This document shows, one piece after another, positions 31,222 to 41,379 of a stretch of DNA of 64,000 nucleotides. The translations under genes and the position numbers were made by a program. The notes beneath the pieces were generated by a model that had not been told where the DNA came from, did not search any database, and was given only the letters and a program-made list of their open reading frames with translations. Source of the stretch: Diplonema papillatum (lineage: Eukaryota > Euglenozoa > Diplonemea > Diplonemida > Diplonemidae); the NCBI GenBank assembly GCA_030068145.1, contig JAPJBO010000252.1, positions 62,001 through 126,000 on the forward strand, written 5' to 3'. Numbering within the stretch: position 1 is the first letter of the stretch; each line of letters starts with the position of its first letter.

Positions 31222-34200
31222 CTAGACGTGCATTTCATGGGAAAGACGAGAAAAGAGGCCGGAAGACTGCAGCTCTTCGATCTTGGCGGCCCAAACGAGA
31301 GACAAGTCGGCAGATGCGTTGGACGTGTTGACGGGGAGCTTCAGAAGCGATTCGATGAGGTGCGGGATGCTGTTGTTGACCAGGTATTCTTCAACGTCCA
31401 CGGGGCGTCGCTGCTCGCGGAGTGCGTCGGAAGCCACGATGGAGTGGAGAAGATGCTGCAGGCGGACGTGGCTGGTGGGCAACGCAATGGTGGCGCGTTG
31501 CTCGGCGGACAGCGCGGTGTAGAACTGCGTGCGCTGCAGCACGGAACCCGCTACCACCAGCCCTTGGGCCACCCGGGTTAGAAACCCGGTGGCGGTTCGC
31601 TTGTGCGCTCCCGAAAGCTTCGGCGGAGCCAGCGGTTGCGCATCGGGTGAAAGCTGCAAGCGCGGGCGGGCGTCAACGACCGCGCAGGGCCCCGCGGCGA
31701 ACAGCCCGGCGACCACGTTGCTTCCGCGATCGACAACCTGGTGCGCAGTGTCAACGCGATACGGGGCGTGCGCGCCGCACACAGCCACGGAGCCGGCGGA
31801 TGTGGGAAGCCCGGCGATGCGGTCCTCGCAGGTGACGAGCACGTCGTGCGGGAAGGCAACCCCGTTGTGTTCGACGAACGGGAGCCCGTGCTCCGGCCCC
31901 CCGCAAATGGCCGCCTCGCTCGGCTCGAGCGAGCGCAGCGCGGGTCCGACGGCACTCTGCCGGCACTCGGCGCAAGGGCAACGGAGCTGCCCGCAGCGGC
32001 GGGCGTGCAGGACGGGCTTGCCTGCATCCCCGCTTTGCGGCCCGCCGGCGCGGCTGTCGACGATCTCGATGCGGCAGGCCGGGCACCAGCCGGGCCCGAC
32101 GCGCACGCCCGGCTCCGTGGCGTGCGGCGTCGAATACCGGGGGTCCTCCGACAAGTGCCAGGCGGCCAGGTCTGGGTGCGGTGTGAACACGCGGAGCACG
32201 ACCGGCGTCTCGCACGGGGCCGCGGCCCTCCTGCAGAACGGCGTCGGCGACGCGGGAGAACGCGTGAAACGGGCGGGGGCGTCGGAACAAGCCATGCCGC
32301 GGTGCCAGCGTTCCAAGACCCACGCGAGGGCGTCGTAGGGCGACACGAGGGACCCGCTCGCCGCGTCGAAGGCAGCCGCCTCGGCCTCGAAGCCGTCCTC
32401 CCCGTTTTGGTCGCCGGTGTCTGCCCTGGCGCCGCGGACGCCGCGCAGCAGCGCGGCGGAGATCGCCTGGGACCGGCGGGGCTCGTGCAGGTCGCCCTCC
32501 TGCAGGAGCGCCGCCTGCAGCATTTTGGGGGGGGGCGCCCCGTCCGCGGCGCCCGGCGGGCCGAACCGGAGGTCGGCGAACAGCAGCGCGGCGACCGGCA
32601 GCCCGTCCAAGAACGCCGCCCCGCCGCCGCGCACCCACGCGCAGTACCCGGCCAGAAACGATTCGAACGTCGCCTCGTCGCCGGGCGCGTCCGCCGCAGC
32701 ACTCCCCCCCCGCTGCGGCGGCTGCTGCTGCTGCTGCTGCTGCTTCGGGGCATCCGCGAAGGAGCCCCGGGCGTACATGGACGGTCGCTTGCGGCCCGGG
32801 TCCGCGACGAGCTCCCGCCGCAGCGCGTCGCCGACGTCGTCCCGCGGCGCGCTCTTCCGCCCGCCCCCGCAGGGGGGCGGGGCAGGCCCCCCCGCCGGCT
32901 GCGCCGGCGGGGGCGGCTGGCGGCGGCGCGCGCTCCACACCGCGGCGACCCGGTCGGTGACCGCCGCGGCCAGCATGTCCCACGGGGCGGGCTGCGCGCC
33001 GCCGACGTGGACGCTGAGCTTTTTGACGAAGAGGTTGCGCTGGAGGAACGCAGCGAGCCGGAGGCAGGCCGGCGGGGCCAGCGGGCGCGCGGTCGCGAGC
33101 CGGAGCACGCGGAGGGACGGGACGAAGAAGAACGAGTCGAGCAGCAGGGCCACCGACGGCGCGTCGAAGGCGGCCCCGTCGGCGTCGAAGACCTCGAGCG
33201 CGACGGTGCGGTGCACGCCCGCCAGGGCGGCCAACTCGAGGGGGACGCTTTTCTGCGTTGAAAACCGCATGAACGTTTGCCGCAGGACGAACGACACGTC
33301 GCACGCGAACGCAGCGGACACCGGGTTCCCGGCTATCGAAAAGCTGCGCAAAGACTTGCCGTGCGGAACCTCAGCCCCAACGCGATCGGCATCGCCCGGA
33401 AAGTCTGCCAGGGAACACGGAAGGGCGCTGTTCCCGTTGGTGTCCTGCAGGTCCTGCGGGTTGCCGTCTCCTCTGGGCATGAGGAGCGCCTTCGCGAACA
33501 GACGGCCCGGGGCAGTGCGCACGTACCCAAGCAGCTCCGGCCAGCGGGGGCACGCGCCGTTAACCTCGCTTGGGTACCCGGAGAGCAGGTCTTCCTCCTC
33601 CGGCGCCGCGTGCTCGATCCCGTTGAAGGACAGGTCGAGGTGGCGGACCGACGTCGCCGCGGCCCCGGGCGGGAAAAGGAACCGGTCCAGGACATCCAGC
33701 GAGGGGAGACCGCTCTCCGGGTCGGGCATCGCCAAGTTATTACGGGACAAGTCGAGATACTCGAGGGAGTTCCGCAGGGGCTGGGTGCGGAGCGCCGGAC
33801 GCGACGGGGGGAGGAGGCTGCGTAGAGCCGGTGAGGTGATGGAGCACCGGGAGAGTTTGAGGACCCGGAGCGTGCGGTACTCGAGACACCTCGACGAGAT
33901 CAGCGACAGCGCTTCCCCCGGCACGTCGTTGCCGCTGGCATCGAGCTCCGACAGAGCCGGCAGGATGCAGTCCACGGGCAGAAGCGGCTTCAGGAAAGCG
34001 ACGGTTACGTCCGCCGGCAGACCGCAGCCGGACACGTCCACTCTGCTGATCGCCGCCGAGCCCGCGAGCAGCCGCGCGACGCGCTCAGCGTGCACCGCGT
34101 CGCCCCGCAGCACCTCCGCTGTCAGCCGCACATCGGTCAACCCGGGGTATACAGCCAACCCTTGCACCATTGGATGCGCCCCCTTCAACAAGCGGTCTAC

Positions 34201-35091
34201 CGCATCGTCCCCTTGTGCTGCACCCGCGTCCGGGATCCAACAATTGACCACGACCGCTGCGTTTTCGCGTGGCAGTCGATCGTCCGGTGCGTCTGTAAAA
34301 GACGTGGCGCCCTGGTCAGTCGGAGTCGCCGAGCTCTGCAGAGACGGGATGGTCAGCGAGATAGTATGGGTGCCCGTGTCGAGGAATGTGTCCTTCGGCG
34401 ACGGGCGCAGCCAGTGCGGAGTCTTGGCTTCCGCGGGAGAGGCCGCCGGGTCGGGTTCGTCGCCCTCGAACGAAAGCAGCTCCGAATTCCGCGACAGCGG
34501 GGTGTAGGCGCTCGACTGGTCCGCTTCGCTGCCTTGGTCGGGGCTGGAGCCGCCGTCGCAGGTCTGCCTGCGGACGGCGTCACACCGCCGGCTAACGGCG
34601 GCGGCGGCGGTTTTGAGGGTGGCCAACATGGCGGCGGAGACGGGGCGTGCGTACACGTTGCGCACATCCCCGCACCCCCCGGCACGCGCGGTGCCGCAGC
34701 CGCAGGGGGCCAAGCCGGTGTCGGCCGGGCACGCGGGCGGGCCGGCGTCGGTGCAGACGATCGCCTGCGTGTAGCGCACGGCGCGCCCGCCGCGCAAAAA
34801 GACGACCCTCGCCGCGGAGTCGATCGCGTCGACCTGCCCGCGGATGCGGTCCGCCGCTTTGTACGCCGCCCGGTCGAAGTCCACGCCGGGGCCGCCGCCG
34901 CCCCAGTGCCTGTGCGACGCGAACCACTCGTCCGCCGCCGGCTGGTCCCGGGCCTCCTCCTCCCCCGCCGAATCGTCGATGTGCACGACATGCAGCCCCT
35001 GGCCCCCACTCCTCAGTGCCAGCCACAGCACATACAGAACTGCGCAACAGCACGGGCCGCTCCCGATAACGACAATGGTATCGGGCTCCAT
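31222..35091 (-). CDS. Flavoprotein-like protein with inserted leucine-rich repeats and C-terminal RIIa-like domain
   Basis: 1,289 residues from the ATG at 35091 (the frame extends to 35112 only by a GTG). The N-terminus is a Rossmann strand-loop-helix, IVVIGSGPCCCAVLYVL, where C replaces the third glycine of GxGxxG; ID-S-ARVVFLRGG..VRYTQAIVCT then looks like a pyridine-nucleotide oxidoreductase. Residues ~310-675 hold leucine-rich repeats (LSELDASGNDV, LRVLKLSRCSI, LEYLDLSRNNL, VRHLDLSFNGI). A Gln run is at ~785. A Cys cluster (CPAC ... CGQLRCPCAEC) is at ~1000-1043. Near 1082-1150, HDVLVTCEDRIAGLP and GLFAAGPCAVVD resemble the C-terminal half of the same oxidoreductase fold, so the LRR block may be inserted in it. 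The last ~58 residues (EYLVNNSIPHLIESLLKL) match the RIIa/DPY-30 docking pattern, common in flagellar proteins. FAD binding is doubtful. Role unknown; a ciliary scaffold is a guess. Confidence 0.75.
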   Translation of the reverse strand: MEPDTIVVIGSGPCCCAVLYVLWLALRSGGQGLHVVHIDDSAGEEEARDQPAADEWFASHRHWGGGGPGVDFDRAAYKAADRIRGQVDAIDSAARVVFLRGGRAVRYTQAIVCTDAGPPACPADTGLAPCGCGTARAGGCGDVRNVYARPVSAAMLATLKTAAAAVSRRCDAVRRQTCDGGSSPDQGSEADQSSAYTPLSRNSELLSFEGDEPDPAASPAEAKTPHWLRPSPKDTFLDTGTHTISLTIPSLQSSATPTDQGATSFTDAPDDRLPRENAAVVVNCWIPDAGAAQGDDAVDRLLKGAHPMVQGLAVYPGLTDVRLTAEVLRGDAVHAERVARLLAGSAAISRVDVSGCGLPADVTVAFLKPLLPVDCILPALSELDASGNDVPGEALSLISSRCLEYRTLRVLKLSRCSITSPALRSLLPPSRPALRTQPLRNSLEYLDLSRNNLAMPDPESGLPSLDVLDRFLFPPGAAATSVRHLDLSFNGIEHAAPEEEDLLSGYPSEVNGACPRWPELLGYVRTAPGRLFAKALLMPRGDGNPQDLQDTNGNSALPCSLADFPGDADRVGAEVPHGKSLRSFSIAGNPVSAAFACDVSFVLRQTFMRFSTQKSVPLELAALAGVHRTVALEVFDADGAAFDAPSVALLLDSFFFVPSLRVLRLATARPLAPPACLRLAAFLQRNLFVKKLSVHVGGAQPAPWDMLAAAVTDRVAAVWSARRRQPPPPAQPAGGPAPPPCGGGRKSAPRDDVGDALRRELVADPGRKRPSMYARGSFADAPKQQQQQQQPPQRGGSAAADAPGDEATFESFLAGYCAWVRGGGAAFLDGLPVAALLFADLRFGPPGAADGAPPPKMLQAALLQEGDLHEPRRSQAISAALLRGVRGARADTGDQNGEDGFEAEAAAFDAASGSLVSPYDALAWVLERWHRGMACSDAPARFTRSPASPTPFCRRAAAPCETPVVLRVFTPHPDLAAWHLSEDPRYSTPHATEPGVRVGPGWCPACRIEIVDSRAGGPQSGDAGKPVLHARRCGQLRCPCAECRQSAVGPALRSLEPSEAAICGGPEHGLPFVEHNGVAFPHDVLVTCEDRIAGLPTSAGSVAVCGAHAPYRVDTAHQVVDRGSNVVAGLFAAGPCAVVDARPRLQLSPDAQPLAPPKLSGAHKRTATGFLTRVAQGLVVAGSVLQRTQFYTALSAEQRATIALPTSHVRLQHLLHSIVASDALREQRRPVDVEEYLVNNSIPHLIESLLKLPVNTSNASADLSLVWAAKIEELQSSGLFSRLSHEMHV

Positions 35092-35172
35092 CACGTCACC
35101 TCCCCTCACCACCAGAGTCCCGAATGTGCTGGGATTCCCTGGGCATAGTGAGCTTTTTCAAAAAAAATATTT
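35092..35172 (-). promoter_or_regulatory. Candidate trans-splice acceptor upstream of the LRR gene
   Basis: On the minus strand a T8 tract (35168-35161) is followed by several AG dinucleotides within 15-70 bases, the last about 12 bases before the ATG. This is the same layout as at the membrane-protein gene. Confidence 0.4.
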
Positions 35173-35264
35173 AGAGTGAAAAAATGGTTGCAACTTTTGA
35201 AAGATTTCTTCGGGGTGACTTTTCGACGAAGGGGCTTGTTGTTTTTCGCATTGCTTTTTTAGCG

Positions 35265-35320
35265 TTATTTGTGGATTAGAAGGTCGGTATTTTAAAGTCT
35301 CCGGTTGACCGTAGAGGCTT
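35265..35320 (+). repeat. CCGG-box repeat (family A, subtype 2)
   Basis: GTGGATTAGAAGGTCGGTA, TTTTAAAGTCTCCGGTTGAC, CGTAGAGGCTTGGG. Subtype 2 has GGTTGACCGTAGAGGC instead of GGGTGACC.TCGT. Confidence 0.65.
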
Positions 35321-35564
35321 GGGTATGGCGGGGGGTTGAGAAAAGTAAAAGAGTGCGACTCGTTTCGGGTGTTGTGTCACTCCGTTGTGAAACCTTGTGA
35401 AGTCCCCTAACGCGTTTAGAGGGTGCTTGGGTTTGGGTAGGGTGTGGTCGTTCTGCTGCGGCGTGAAAAGCCAGGAAGTTTCGACGCTAATCTTCGACTT
35501 TTTTGTGTGCATTGCGGGGCATCTTGCACGAGCGGGTGAGCGTACATAACAGTGGCCTCCTGCA

Positions 35565-35796
35565 CAAATCCCCACACACCCCCCGGCCCGTGCCTGGCCG
35601 CACCCGCAGAAGGTCACGCCGCTGTCGGTTGGGGACGCGGGCGGGCCGGCGTCGGTGCAGACGATTCGCCTGCGTGCAGCGCACGGCGCGCCCGCCGCGC
35701 AAATGGACGACCCTCGCCGCGGAGTCGATGCGGTCCGCCGCTTTGTACGCCGCCCGGTCGAAGTCCACGCCGGGGCCGCCGCCGCCCCAGTGCGAC
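35565..35796 (-). pseudogene. Decayed copy of the N-terminal part of the LRR/flavoprotein gene
   Basis: Closely matches 34660-34912 of the neighbouring gene in the same orientation. The frame reads DFDRAAYKAADRIDSAARVV, lacking seven residues found in the gene (between ADRI and DSA). A one-base insertion after the ACGCAGGCG block then shifts the frame. It is a truncated tandem duplicate lying upstream of the gene. Confidence 0.8.
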
Positions 35797-35935
35797 TTAT
35801 TTAGAGCGCGCTCTCACTTCCTGTTGTGGCGACGCCTGGCTCTGTGGTACCAGTACGCGGCCAACTGGGTGGATCGCTTGTGCATCATCCACTTTCGGCA
35901 CCGAAACGACAGGTGAGTTGTAACACACTCATTTT

Positions 35936-36150
35936 CGGATGCCGACTTCCATGGTGTAAGCGAAGAAGAAATCAGGTTGGCTGTAGTGTATTTGCCCTAT
36001 CTTCCTTTTCTTCCATTCGGAGTCAAAGTAGCTACGTCCAGCAATTCCATGGCCACCGCCCTGCCGTCAAGATGGACCCGACACCCTTTGTGGGATCTGA
36101 TGAGCCATCACTCGGACACCTGAAGTCAGCTCTCGGTTCATCCCACGTCG
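35936..36150. repeat. Inverted family C copy joined to a family P repeat
   Basis: 35936-36040 is a reverse-complement, diverged family C copy (CTTCCATTCGGAGTC, AAGTAGCTACG). 36040-36150 shares GTCAAGATG.ACCGAC, TCTGATGAGC.ATC and CTCGGACACCT with 61930-62040. Confidence 0.55.
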
Positions 36151-36289
36151 CCAGTCCTGCTTGCCAGAAGTGGGTTCTTGCGCGACCGACACATTTTCAG
36201 GGAGAAATACGCACCATGGCGCATAGCAGCAATGCGACAAGCTCCCAAGCAGTGTTTCAAGAAGTGCAACAACGCACTCGATAGCCGCG

Positions 36290-37095
36290 ATCTATGCCAC
36301 GAATACGAACGAGGAACGATGGAGACCCGGGGAAGCAAGAAGAAAAACGCAAAGCAAAACGGGGAGGGGGAGGGGTCGGAGAGAAAGAGGGGCCAAAAAG
36401 AACGGCAAAAACAACATCTTGCGTGCCAGCAGGACTCGCGGTTGTGGATACAGGAACAGCGATTTTTTTTTTTAGTATTTTCAATCAGTGTGCGCGCGAT
36501 CAGCCGGCTTGCCGGCTAATTCAATCTCGAGCCTTTCTTTCTTACCGGCAGACTCGCACAAAACCAGCCGCTTTTCAACAGTGTAAGCTTTGGCTATGCC
36601 GTCCATGGAGCGGAATCAGCTGCGGATCGAGATGCTGTCGCAAAAACCTTCTGATCGGCAGACCTTCCAAAAATCAGCCGGCTGATTGTCAGCCGGTCAC
36701 TTTTCAAGAACTTTTTTTCCGGCTGAAGTCAGCCGCTTTTTTCCTTAGCGCGAGCACTGTTTTCAATCTTGCGGGTTGCCCCACAATGGATTCGAAGGCT
36801 TTGAAAAAACGTGAGCAGCGTGTGTGGGTGGTTGGTCAGAATCCCGAACCCTGATACAACGATGGAGTCCAGCCTCAGAAGCTGGAGTTAAAGCCTAAGT
36901 TCAAAAAGCGGGGCCACACCCGCTTTTCGGATGTGGATTTAGACGCGTTTTGGTCGTAGCACACCCGCTTTTCGGGTGTGACTCGGGCACACCCTCTTAA
37001 CTCTTTGGGAGTATATGACGGCGAACGTCCATAATTCATGTTCATAGAGCAGCGTGGATCGATCCGGGCGGCACTTCTAATCTGACACGCGACGA
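36290..37095. other. Spacer with CAGCCGG motifs and a hairpin
   Basis: CAGCCGGCT-type motifs recur at about 36502-36735. A perfect hairpin (CACACCCG, CTTT, CGGGTGTG) lies at about 36961-36981. No gene recognised. Confidence 0.4.
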
Positions 37096-37097
37096 CA

Positions 37098-37165
37098 CCT
37101 CCCTTTTGCCAGGACAACTGTACCGGGGAAAGCCTGTTGCACGGGGGGTCTGCAGAGGCACGCAG
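37098..37165 (+). repeat. Dispersed repeat family K, partial copy
   Basis: GACACCTCCC, TGTACCGGGGAAAGCCTG and GTCTGCAGAG in the order seen at 38712-38930. Confidence 0.55.
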
Positions 37166-37724
37166 GCCAGAAGCTACCTGCTACGAGATTCGGCTAGGGC
37201 GCTGGTTGAGGGGCATCGCCTTGTCGGCTCGAAAAGCACCATCCCGCTCAGCGACATTAGAACGAATGTTCGCTTGAAACCCGGCTGTTTGGTGCCCAGC
37301 ACGCCTATTGTTGCCCCCGTAGAACAGTGCTTCTCTTGGGGGACACTCCTTCCCCAAACCCGGTGTGGTAAGTAGGTGTACCCGCTCAGCATCCAGAGAA
37401 TTGTTTTAAGATTTCGTTCGCATTCTTTCTCTTGTGTTGCCGGCAACCTTTTGTATATATATATTCATTGCCGGTCGGCTCGCCGGCCTGAAGGCCGATA
37501 GGTCGGGCTGCTTCGGACGTCTCGTGGCAGGAGCCCACCCGGAGGTGGTTGGTTTTGTTTCGGTTTTTTGCGTTTCCGGTGAAATTCGCTCAGTCAGTCG
37601 CCTTTTTCTTGTTATTTTTCAAAGGTTTTTGGACCTAGATTTTCAACTAACATCTCTGGACGCGGCCCGAGGCTGCGTTGTGCATGGTGCTTGGGGGACA
37701 CACGGCGCACCGATGGAAGCAATT

Positions 37725-38500
37725 GAATCAACTTCAGCTTGAAACGCCCGGGTTTCAAAGTGCCCCGGTGACTCTGCTCTGGAGCGACGCGCCTGTGCTG
37801 TGCGTTAGCGCAGACCTCGAAGTGAGAAATTTAAGGACCGGTATTTGAGAATTTCCGGTTGGCCGTATGTTTCGGCCTCACGGTGGAAGTTCGCGTGAAA
37901 CTCCGGAGTTTTGAAGTCTCCGGGTAGCTCGCTTGTCGCTCAAGTGACCTTCGTTACGCCACCGCTGTAGGTTTCCCCCTGCCCTGAGGGGTCCCTGCTG
38001 TGTCGGTGGTTTGTTCGTCTTAAGGTTTGTGTCGTCCCCATCCACCTGGCTTGCCCCTGGAGCGCTCGCGATCTTCTCTCTTTTCAGTTTGACCGAAAGT
38101 AAGTTCACGCAAAGTGTGGTCAGATGTCCGGCTGACAAGTAATCGTTGGGTGCGCGGCCTGTACACCGGCTAAGTGAGGAACAGGACGCACCAGCAGCGG
38201 AATTCCACTTGGACTAGGACCAGCTACGAATTGCGTACTTTTCATTTTATCTTGTTTTGAGAAAGAGAGAGTGAAACTATGCACGCATTATACCTAGGTA
38301 CAAGGCTGTTTGGAAACAACGGTGTTCCTGGGAGGCATGATTCCACGTCAGCGTGGGCGTCATTGCCCACCGGCGGGGGCTCTTTTAGCGTTTTGGGGTT
38401 TTAAGGTCCGGTGTTTTAGATTCGCCGGTTGACCGTAGCTTTCAGAGTGAAAGTTTCGGGATTTGAATGTCTCCGGGTGACCTTCGTCGTTCTGGTGGGG
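37725..38500 (+). repeat. CCGG-box repeats (family A), five copies
   Basis: Copies at about 37735-37775, 37830-37875, 37885-37932, 38395-38430 and 38440-38495. They alternate between subtype 1 (CTCCGG ... TCTCCGGGTGACC) and subtype 2 (GGTATTTGAG ... TTCCGGTTGGCCG). It is the densest cluster of the family here. Confidence 0.65.
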
Positions 38501-38711
38501 TCGACAATCAGTGTTCATTTCCCTTTTTTTTTTTTTAAGACTGTTTCTTCCGCCGCGGTTGCATTCCAGGGTTTTGGCGGTATCCATCTTAAACACGGGG
38601 GCACTGTAGAGCTGTCGGATGGCAGCAGGGAGGTTCCTCTTCTTTATTTCTTCTTTTTAGTCCGTTGGTGGCAGCAGCTGGATCTGACCGAGGCCACGTC
38701 AGGACCGATCT

Positions 38712-38930
38712 GGCAGGTGAGCAGCGACACCTCCCCTTCATGCGCGCACAAGTGTACCGGGGAAAGCCTGCTACACGGGACCCAAGCTTCACGTGCTCGG
38801 CGACACTGCAGAGCTATGGGTCTGCAGGTCAAGTGGCTCCCAATTTCTCAAATTATAAAGCATCAAGGCGTGGCGCACCGAAGGGCTTGGCGCTTGCGCT
38901 GAACACAAGCTCGAGACGGTCAGACACTCT
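38712..38930 (+). repeat. Dispersed repeat family K
   Basis: About 165 bp shared with 45390-45560: GGGAAAGCCTGC, AAGCTTCACGTG, TCAAGTGGCT, AAGCATCAAGGCGTGGCGC and GGCTTGGCGCTTGCGCTGAA. No ORF or terminal repeats. Confidence 0.7.
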
Positions 38931-39019
38931 CACCTTCTTCAGTATGGGGGTTTTACTACTGAGAGAAGAGCCAGAGTGGATCGGGGTACGGATCGAAGGG
39001 GCCTCCGGGCCTCCATCTA

Positions 39020-39726
39020 CAGGGGGGGGCTAAATACAATTGTCTTGGAATACATTTGTCTTTTTTTTTTTTTTTTGGCCGGTTTCAGAGTCCGTCCAGC
39101 TGGATAGAATTGTGTTGGAACACTGTTGGTTTTGGTGCACTTGCCTTGGAATACAATTGTGCACACGGTTTCTAATCGTGGACCCTCCACAACAGGTCTG
39201 GACTCCGGTAGACTGGAGACCGGTGGTCACGTTTGTCAAGTTGTCAGTGACCCGTTGTGAAACCTTGTAGGCTATTACGAGTCACTGCGCAAGCGTACTA
39301 AGTAGCGTGATGACCCGGCAGGGACGTGGTTTGTCGTAAGTGGTCGGCGGTGGCGAAGGGCGACGCCCAGTGCTGTAGCGTCGCCGACTATCTCGAGATC
39401 TACTGCTGCGGCCTGCCGGCCGTAGAAGATTGCGCAAAATCAGTGGAGCAGTAGTGTGATTTTGGAAGGTGGCGCATTCGTCGGCGGAGCGTTTGTAGGT
39501 GGCGCTTTGGTGGGCGCCCTTGGACGAATCGGCTCGTCACTCCACACCGAGCCTCGTGCAGCTTGGCCGGACTGTCTCCGTCTTGGCCGCGTGACAAGGC
39601 GACTTCTGTAGAAAAAATTGTATTCCAATACAATTCTATTCAACAACTGTCAAGTTTTGCCGGGGCAGGGATTGGCGTGCGTGCTTTGGAATACAATTGT
39701 GCACAATTGTATTTAGCCCCCCCCTG
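39020..39726. mobile_element. TA-flanked non-autonomous DNA transposon with G8 ends
   Basis: Perfect 24-bp terminal inverted repeats at 39020-39043 and 39703-39726, starting CAGGGGGGGGCTAAATAC. TA lies immediately outside both ends. The subterminal motif TTGGAATACAATTG recurs in both orientations (near 39045, 39150, 39610 and 39687). The 707-bp element has no transposase ORF, so it is non-autonomous. A TA target fits the Tc1/mariner group; the flanking CTA...TAG also allows a harbinger-type site. Confidence 0.85.
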
Positions 39727-39729
39727 TAG

Positions 39730-40345
39730 CACGTGGAACCCGCATCAATGCGCTCCGCTAACGGAGACGTTTCTCAAGAACGTGCACTAGCACCAAACCG
39801 ATGACCGCCGCAGCAAGAAAGCAACCTGGGCAGCCGAACTGAGTGATACGCGCAGCTGACGAACAAGAATTGAAGCGTATCCATCCCTCATACACTTGCC
39901 TCAAATGGCCTGAGAGCAACAAACATTCACGCCGAATCTTAATCTTATATTTTCCATTTGCATGAACAAGACGTCTCGACTGGCTAACAATTTATTGACT
40001 ACCTACCCCCACCCGTGTTAGTGTCTACTACCTAAAGGCACCTTTTCCGAAAAGGCGACACTAACACAGGTGAGCTGAACTTTATCACTTGGCGAGTCAT
40101 CGACATAATCGAGTCTGATTGAGTGTATTCGTTTGGGGTAGTTTGATTAGAACGCAAATAATCGGTGGCGGTATTCTATCGAGCGCAAAAAGAGCGGAAA
40201 CGTAAAAACAAGAGCGGGATCCTCCCATGCAAACCCCCTAGAGCTAAGTTGGATGAAAACGTCGTTTTTTTTTCTTCTTTTTTCTTTGTTCGAAAAATAT
40301 TTGGAACCAGAAACGGATTCCGTTTCCGGTTCCTTGTTAGGAAAT
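39730..40345. other. Spacer without recognised genes
   Basis: Nothing recognised on either strand apart from short T- and A-rich runs. Confidence 0.4.
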
Positions 40346-40349
40346 GTCA

Positions 40350-40500
40350 GACAGGGCAGAGCGGACGGAGTTGTGGCAGCACAGGAACTCAAGCTTTGCA
40401 AGCTGTGGTTGACCGTCACGTTCCTGGACCCGGAGTGGCCTTTTTCTTCTTTCTTCTTTCTTCTTCTAGCCCGTTGGGATCGTCTTAGCGGTCACTGGAC
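40350..40500 (+). repeat. Dispersed repeat family L, copy 1
   Basis: GGCAGAGCGGACGG, CTTGCAAGCTGTGGTTGACC, GTCACGTTCCTGGACCCGGA and a TTCTTC-rich end, shared with 45560-45712. Confidence 0.7.
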
Positions 40501-40989
40501 GTTTTTGCTAGTCTGATGGACGTTGTGATTTTATCGTATTTTACGATGGTTTTTGCGAATCAGCGGTTCGTTTATTCTGCCGCTAAGTGATCGTCTTTTG
40601 AAGTCTTTAGACTGGTGTTCGGGTAGCGGGAGCTGCAGATTGGCAGTTGGGGGTTCTTCTTGTTTAGCGGTATTGTGTGTTTTTTTTTTTAATATGCGTC
40701 TTCACTTTCGAACAAGTCGCTTTTCGAGCCCCCCGCGCCGGGGCGAGAAACCTGCTAGGAAATTTACCACGCCCCCCAAAGGCAAGTGAACTTGAATCAC
40801 TGCACGAAGCCAAGGTCGCTCGTGCTGAAGGAAAGGAGGACAAACCGGTTCTCTCCGGAACTTTGGGGGATGGTAAACAGAGGGGGTCGAATACTAACAC
40901 CTGTGGTATTATTCGATTTGTCGAATACTAAAGAAAGTTCCGGGGACCCTCCTGTACGCACCTTTTTGTCTTCCACGCCTTGCCCTGTT

Positions 40990-41180
40990 GGTCTTTTCAA
41001 AGGCCGCGGAGGTCAGCGGACCGGAGCTACCGGAGAGGGTGGGTGTGCGTTGTGTGGTAACCTGATACGCGTGTGTGTGCGATGATGTGGCTTTGCGTGG
41101 CAGCCTGATACGTGTGCGCTGGCTGTTACACGAGCTTGATGCTCCGCATGGATGCTTGGTACCGTGTGCCGTGGACACCG
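40990..41180 (+). repeat. Repeat shared with 3204-3510
   Basis: GGCCGCGGAGGTCAGC, GTTGTGTGGTAACCTGATAC and GCTTGATGCTCCGCATGG. The CCTGATACG.GTG block is itself repeated at 41060 and 41107. Confidence 0.5.
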
Positions 41181-41379
41181 CCCGCTGCACTCGGGGATTC
41201 GTTTGCGACAATAAAACCTCGGAGGAAAAAGACTGCGTGGTTATCCCACTCAAGAAAATTCCGGAACAGGAAATGAGCAGGCCACCAGGACAACGCCCGG
41301 CGCGATCACACCTGTCACACCTGCTAAAACTAGCATTTCCTCCCCTTCTCCCCCGACAAGGGTAGCCGCTGCCCCCCGT

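Noticed and set aside
24035..35179. Several 200-700 residue open frames on the plus strand and in other minus frames across the two large genes
   Set aside because: They are GC-rich shadows of the USP-like and LRR genes; their repeats mirror the codons of the true frames.
37434..37500. TATATATAT string as a promoter TATA box
   Set aside because: There is no gene in a fitting position, and T/A dinucleotide runs are common in this spacer.
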